From Tropicimonas marinistellae (lineage in GTDB: Bacteria > Pseudomonadota > Alphaproteobacteria > Rhodobacterales > Rhodobacteraceae): 64,000 nt of DNA. Position numbers and translations under genes: made by a program. The stretch is taken from the NCBI RefSeq assembly GCF_001509585.1, contig NZ_LNCI01000007.1, positions 248,001 through 312,000 of the forward strand, given 5' to 3'. Below are positions 60,402-64,000 of the stretch, piece by piece. The notes beneath the pieces are model-generated. The model was not told the DNA's origin. It ran no database searches and saw only the letters and a list, made by a program, of their open reading frames with translations. Each line of letters starts with the position of its first letter. Within the stretch, counting starts at the first letter, position 1.

Positions 60402-60433
60402 CCCATCCTTCCGAGAACCATCCGGAGGCACCA

Positions 60434-61963
60434 ATGCCATCGCTTCTCGAACTTGAGAGCATCGCCAAGCGCTTCGGCCCGGTCCGCGCGCTGGAAGATG
60501 TGTCCTTCGATCTCCGTGCGGGCGAAATACATGCACTCGCCGGTGAGAACGGCGCCGGCAAATCCACGACGATGCGTGTTGTCGACGGGATCGTGCAGCC
60601 CGACGCGGGAGAAATCCGAATCGACGGCAAACGCCACCGTATCCGCTCACCGCTTGAGGCGCAGGCGCTCGGTATCGGTTTCGTGCACCAGGAAATTGCA
60701 CTGTGTCCGGATGTGAGCGTGTCCGAGAATATCTTCATGGCGGCCACGGCGGCGAGCCGCGCTCGCTTGATGGATTTCTCCGAACTGGAGCGGAAATCCC
60801 GGGAGGTGCTCGCTGAACTGACCGATGTGGACCCGCGCGCGAAAGTGGGAACGCTCTCGATTTCCAATCAGCAACTCGTCGAGATTGCCAAGGCACTGAC
60901 TCTCGACGCGCGCATCCTGATCCTCGACGAACCAACTTCCGCGCTGACGGAAGCCGAGACAGTCAAGCTCTTCAACATCGTTCACAAGCTGCGCCAAAAG
61001 GGGCTTGGTATCATCCACATAACGCATCGGATGGCGGAGATATTCGGTCACTGCGACCGCGTGACCGTATTCCGAGACGGACGATACGTCGATTGCCTCG
61101 ACGTCGCACAAACGACACCGGAAGACGTGGTCAGCCGCATGGTCGGCCGCAAGATCTCCAACCTCTACCCGCCAAAGTTAGACGGACCAGCAGGCCGCCC
61201 GATCCTCGAGGTTCAAGGCTTGAGCGACGGCATGCTTCTCGACGACGTGTCCTTCTCGCTGCGCGAGGGAGAAATCCTCGGGATCGGCGGGCTGATCGGC
61301 TCGGGTCGCAGCGAACTGGTGAAGACAATCTGCGGGCTCGGCCCGCGTCGCAGCGGCACCGTGACGTTGGAGGGGCGTCGTATTTCCATTTCCAACTACG
61401 CGACCGCGCTTGAATGCGGCATGGTCTATGTTTCCGAAGACCGAAAAGTCGAGGGACTGTTCCTCGACCTGCCGATCCGAGCCAACATATCCGCGCTTCG
61501 CCCCACGCAGGTCTCCACGCCGCTGGGTCTCATCGACCGGGCCGCCGAAGAGGCACAGGCAGATCGGCTGGGCAAGCGCCTTCGGCTCAAGGCGGCCAGC
61601 CTGGGCCAGCCACCGTCGATGCTATCCGGCGGAAACCAGCAGAAGGTCGCCCTGGCTCGAATGCTCTCGGTCGATCCAAAGGTCGTTTTCCTCGACGAAC
61701 CGACGCGCGGTGTGGATGTCGGAGCAAAGTCCGAGATCCACAGCATCCTGCGCGGGCTCGCGCAAGACGGCGTGGGCGTAATCGTGATTTCCTCGGAACT
61801 CCCTGAGTTGATCGGACTCGCCGACCGTATCCTCGTGATGCACGAGGGGCGCCTGACCGGCGAGGTCGGACCCGAGGCAATGACGGAGGAAACGATAATC
61901 ACATTGGCCTCGGGGCTTGGAGCCTCTGCGGCGGCAGGACAATTGGAAGGAATGGCACAATGA
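60434..61963 (+). CDS. Ribose-type ABC ATPase (RbsA-like, two domains)
   Basis: Fused double ATPase of 509 residues. Domain 1 has Walker A GENGAGKST, the signature LSISNQQLVEIAKAL and Walker B ILILDEPTSALT. Domain 2 (from about 260) has a degenerate Walker A (GGLIGSGRSE), as usual for RbsA, with the signature LSGGNQQKVALARML and VFLDEPTRGVDVGAK. GGAGG precedes the ATG. Its stop overlaps the permease start by 4 nt. Confidence 0.93.
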   Translation: MPSLLELESIAKRFGPVRALEDVSFDLRAGEIHALAGENGAGKSTTMRVVDGIVQPDAGEIRIDGKRHRIRSPLEAQALGIGFVHQEIALCPDVSVSENIFMAATAASRARLMDFSELERKSREVLAELTDVDPRAKVGTLSISNQQLVEIAKALTLDARILILDEPTSALTEAETVKLFNIVHKLRQKGLGIIHITHRMAEIFGHCDRVTVFRDGRYVDCLDVAQTTPEDVVSRMVGRKISNLYPPKLDGPAGRPILEVQGLSDGMLLDDVSFSLREGEILGIGGLIGSGRSELVKTICGLGPRRSGTVTLEGRRISISNYATALECGMVYVSEDRKVEGLFLDLPIRANISALRPTQVSTPLGLIDRAAEEAQADRLGKRLRLKAASLGQPPSMLSGGNQQKVALARMLSVDPKVVFLDEPTRGVDVGAKSEIHSILRGLAQDGVGVIVISSELPELIGLADRILVMHEGRLTGEVGPEAMTEETIITLASGLGASAAAGQLEGMAQ

Positions 61964-62976
61964 CCGAGACGAGCCTTGTGCAGGGGGCCGACCACCTGGA
62001 GCCGGTCGGCAGCGGCAACGGTCTTCTGAAGCGGTTGCTGGGTATGCGGGAAATCGGGCTACTGCTGATCATCCTGCTTGTCTGCCTGGTGATGAGCTTC
62101 GCCTCGCCGTATTTCCTGACCTGGAGCAACTTTCGCACGATTTTCCTGAGCTTTTCGGTGGAAGGAATCGTGGTCATCGGAATGACCATGCTGCTGATCG
62201 TCGGCGGGTTGGACCTCTCGGTTGGCTCGGTGATCTGCTTCGCGATGGTCGTAGCAGGAAAGCTGTTCCTCGTCGGGCTCAACCCATGGCTGGCCTCGCT
62301 CGCCGGCGTTGCCTCTGCCGCTGCGATCGGTGCTGCGATGGGAATTTTCGTGGTCCGCGTCGGACTCAGCCACTTTATCGCCTCGCTCGCGGCGATGGTG
62401 ATCGTGCGGGGCGCCTGCCTCCTGGTGACTCAAGGCACGCCGCTGTCGCTCTTCACACTGCCGCCAGAATTCAAATTCGTGGGTCAGGGGAGCCTTTGGG
62501 GGGTCCCGCTTGTCGTGGTGATTTTCATCGTGCTCGCTGTGGTCTTCGACTTCCTGCTGCGGCGGGCGACAATCTTCCGCGCCGTCTTCTACACCGGCTC
62601 CAACGAGCGCGCGGCAGAATACTCCGGCATCCGCACCAAGCGCGTGATCTTCTGGGTCACCGTGCTGTGCTCCACCCTTGCTGGCCTTGCGGGTGTAATC
62701 TTCATGGCACGTTTCGGCAGTGCGACGCCGCAGTTCGGCGTCGGCATGGAGCTCAACGTCATCGCAGCAGCTGTGATCGGCGGCGCTTCACTGAAGGGCG
62801 GCCAGGGCTCGATATTCGGCGCTGTACTCGGGGTTGCGCTACTGTCGCTGGTCACCTCCTCGCTCATCCTGCTCGACGTTTCCGTCTACATGCAGGACAT
62901 GATCAAGGGTTTCATCCTGCTCGCCGCGGTCTCTGTCGACCACCTGATGAGCCAGCGTGCCGCGCGGGAGGGCTGA
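61960..62976 (+). CDS. Ribose-type ABC permease (RbsC-like)
   Basis: Inner-membrane permease of 338 residues with about ten hydrophobic segments. Family motifs: GMTMLLIVGGLDLSVGSV and YTGSNERAAEYSGIRTKRV, then GGASLKGGQGSIFGAVLG. It is coupled to the ATPase gene (ATGA). Only one permease gene is present, consistent with a homodimer. It completes the importer with the genes at 59300 and 60434. Confidence 0.92.
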   Translation: MTETSLVQGADHLEPVGSGNGLLKRLLGMREIGLLLIILLVCLVMSFASPYFLTWSNFRTIFLSFSVEGIVVIGMTMLLIVGGLDLSVGSVICFAMVVAGKLFLVGLNPWLASLAGVASAAAIGAAMGIFVVRVGLSHFIASLAAMVIVRGACLLVTQGTPLSLFTLPPEFKFVGQGSLWGVPLVVVIFIVLAVVFDFLLRRATIFRAVFYTGSNERAAEYSGIRTKRVIFWVTVLCSTLAGLAGVIFMARFGSATPQFGVGMELNVIAAAVIGGASLKGGQGSIFGAVLGVALLSLVTSSLILLDVSVYMQDMIKGFILLAAVSVDHLMSQRAAREG

Positions 62977-62981
62977 GGCGC

Positions 62982-63953
62982 ATGGACATGAAACAGGACA
63001 TTTCACAGATCCGCAGGATCTACACGGCATTGTCGCTGCATTACGTGGACGGTCTCACGCAGGCACAGATCGCCGAGCGAACGGGACAGAGCCACTCGAC
63101 CGTGAACCGGTTGATAAAGCTCGGCCACGAGATGGGTATGGTCGAAATCATCGTCCGCTCGCCCTTCCAGGACCACTTGGCGCTCGAGCGGGAACTGGCC
63201 GAAATATCCGGTCTGCGCGAAGTGGTTATCGAGGCAACGACCTCGGACAACGCCGAGGCTGTGCTGGCGCGTGTCGGCCTCGCCGCCGCCGACCTGCTGA
63301 TCTCCAAGGTGCGCCCGGGCCAGTCCGTCTGCATTTCCGGTGGCAAGGGGGTGACGGCCTGCGCGGCGGGGCTTCGCAATGCCCACCATGTACCCGAGCT
63401 GACCGTTGTGCCCGCCACGGGGTTGGTACAGGGGCGCCACTACACCGACGTGAACCACGTCGCCGCGACCATGGCGCGTGCTTTCGACGGGCGGTCGATC
63501 CAGATGTTGTCGCCCATGTTCGCCGAGACGGAAGCGCAACATGCGATGATCTGCGAGATGCGGACGGTTTCGCGGGTGCTCGAACAGGCGCGCTCGGCCG
63601 ATATCGCCGTGGTCGGAATTGGCGGGTTGCGGCAGAAGGCGACGAGCTATTTCGACCTGCATCGCGACGTGCCGGAGGAGGAAGAGACGCTGTTCGCTTC
63701 CGGCGCCGTGGCCGAATTGCTCGCGCAGGTTTTGAATCGAGATGGTGAGGTGACCGACTTTCCGCGAAACAGGCTGGTCGTGGCAATGTCTCCGCAGGAT
63801 CTGGCGAACGTGCCCACCAGCATCGGTGTCGCCGCCGGGCGGGAGAAATCCGAAGCCATCTGCGCCGTTGTACGCGGCGGCTATATCAACACGCTTGTAA
63901 CCGACGAAATCACTGCTCGCGAGGTTCTCAAGCGATTGCGCGGGGAGGAGTAG
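62982..63953 (+). CDS. SorC-family transcriptional regulator
   Basis: Regulator of 323 residues. The N-terminal helix-turn-helix (about 5-50, LHYVDGLTQAQIAERTGQSHSTVNRLIK) is followed by a SorC/DeoR-type sugar-binding domain (about 60-320: VVPATGLVQGRHYTDVN, SADIAVVGIGGL). SorC-type proteins respond to phosphorylated sugars or polyols and control their own operons. ATG 62982 lies 5 nt after the permease stop; a longer frame overlaps the permease and is a shadow. It likely controls 59300 onwards via the site near 59173. Confidence 0.9.
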   Translation: MDMKQDISQIRRIYTALSLHYVDGLTQAQIAERTGQSHSTVNRLIKLGHEMGMVEIIVRSPFQDHLALERELAEISGLREVVIEATTSDNAEAVLARVGLAAADLLISKVRPGQSVCISGGKGVTACAAGLRNAHHVPELTVVPATGLVQGRHYTDVNHVAATMARAFDGRSIQMLSPMFAETEAQHAMICEMRTVSRVLEQARSADIAVVGIGGLRQKATSYFDLHRDVPEEEETLFASGAVAELLAQVLNRDGEVTDFPRNRLVVAMSPQDLANVPTSIGVAAGREKSEAICAVVRGGYINTLVTDEITAREVLKRLRGEE

Positions 63954-63955
63954 TG

Positions 63956-64000
63956 ATGACCGATACACTCCAGATCGTGCCACCCGAAGCGCGGGCCGCC
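63956..64000 (+). CDS. Start of an unidentified gene (partial)
   Basis: ATG at 63956, 2 nt after the regulator stop, with GGGGAGGAG upstream. The 15 visible codons (MTDTLQIVPPEARAA) are too few to assign a family. It is probably a catabolic enzyme of the ribose-type transporter operon. Confidence 0.6.
   Translation, partial: MTDTLQIVPPEARAA

Overview
The window looks like a chromosomal or megaplasmid stretch of a GC-rich alphaproteobacterium, most likely of the Rhodobacterales/Roseobacter type. The basis is codon use, gene families and dense, translationally coupled operons. It is an accessory, catabolic region: nearly every gene belongs to a nutrient-uptake and breakdown unit (ABC transporter, enzymes, local regulator). 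I see no rRNA, tRNA, CRISPR array, prophage or intact insertion sequence.

Layout. (1) 1-4089, minus strand: a sugar-type binding protein (cut by the window edge), a LacI repressor, a Gfo/Idh oxidoreductase and a D-2-hydroxyacid dehydrogenase. Two near-identical tandem operators mark the unit. (2) 4348-7299: an AraC/GlxA-type regulator divergent from a metallo-beta-lactamase-fold hydrolase, then a DUF2189-like membrane protein. (3) 7374-22308, minus strand: one very long, mostly overlapping operon of 15 genes. It encodes a complete carbohydrate-type ABC transporter, four SnoaL-like (NTF2-fold) proteins, a HisD-family dehydrogenase resembling sulfopropanediol dehydrogenase, an SDR, an internal LacI repressor, a bicupin, a MetE-C-domain-like protein, an alpha/beta hydrolase and an RraA-like protein. 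A fifth SnoaL-like gene (22425-23441) is divergent across a perfect 18-bp palindrome. I could not match this operon to a pathway I know, and it is the best candidate for an undescribed system. (4) 24437-30643: a TetR regulator divergent from a spermidine/putrescine-type ABC transporter, an MBL hydrolase and a guanidinobutyrase-like ureohydrolase. (5) 30644-32116: gene-poor. (6) 32117-41745: a membrane protein, an LHPP-type HAD phosphatase, a GMC oxidoreductase, an OprB-type porin, an exported protein of unknown family, and a secreted Calx-beta/sorbosone-dehydrogenase/RTX fusion.

(7) 42158-59013: a large amine-catabolism region organised around a LysR regulator. Leftward genes encode a glycine-betaine-type binding protein, a TMADH/DMADH-like flavoprotein and an Asp/Glu-racemase-like protein. 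Rightward genes encode a metal-ligand-lacking M24 hydrolase, an M20 amidohydrolase, a ProV ATPase, a double-length ProW permease, an acetylpolyamine amidohydrolase, two aldehyde dehydrogenases, an Lrp regulator and a SpuC-like aminotransferase. Together they could take up an N-methylated and/or N-acylated amine and convert a diamine backbone via aminobutyrate to succinate. (8) 59300-64000: a ribose-type ABC transporter with a SorC-family regulator and the start of another gene.

All family calls come from reading motifs by eye and from memory of family members. No database search was run.
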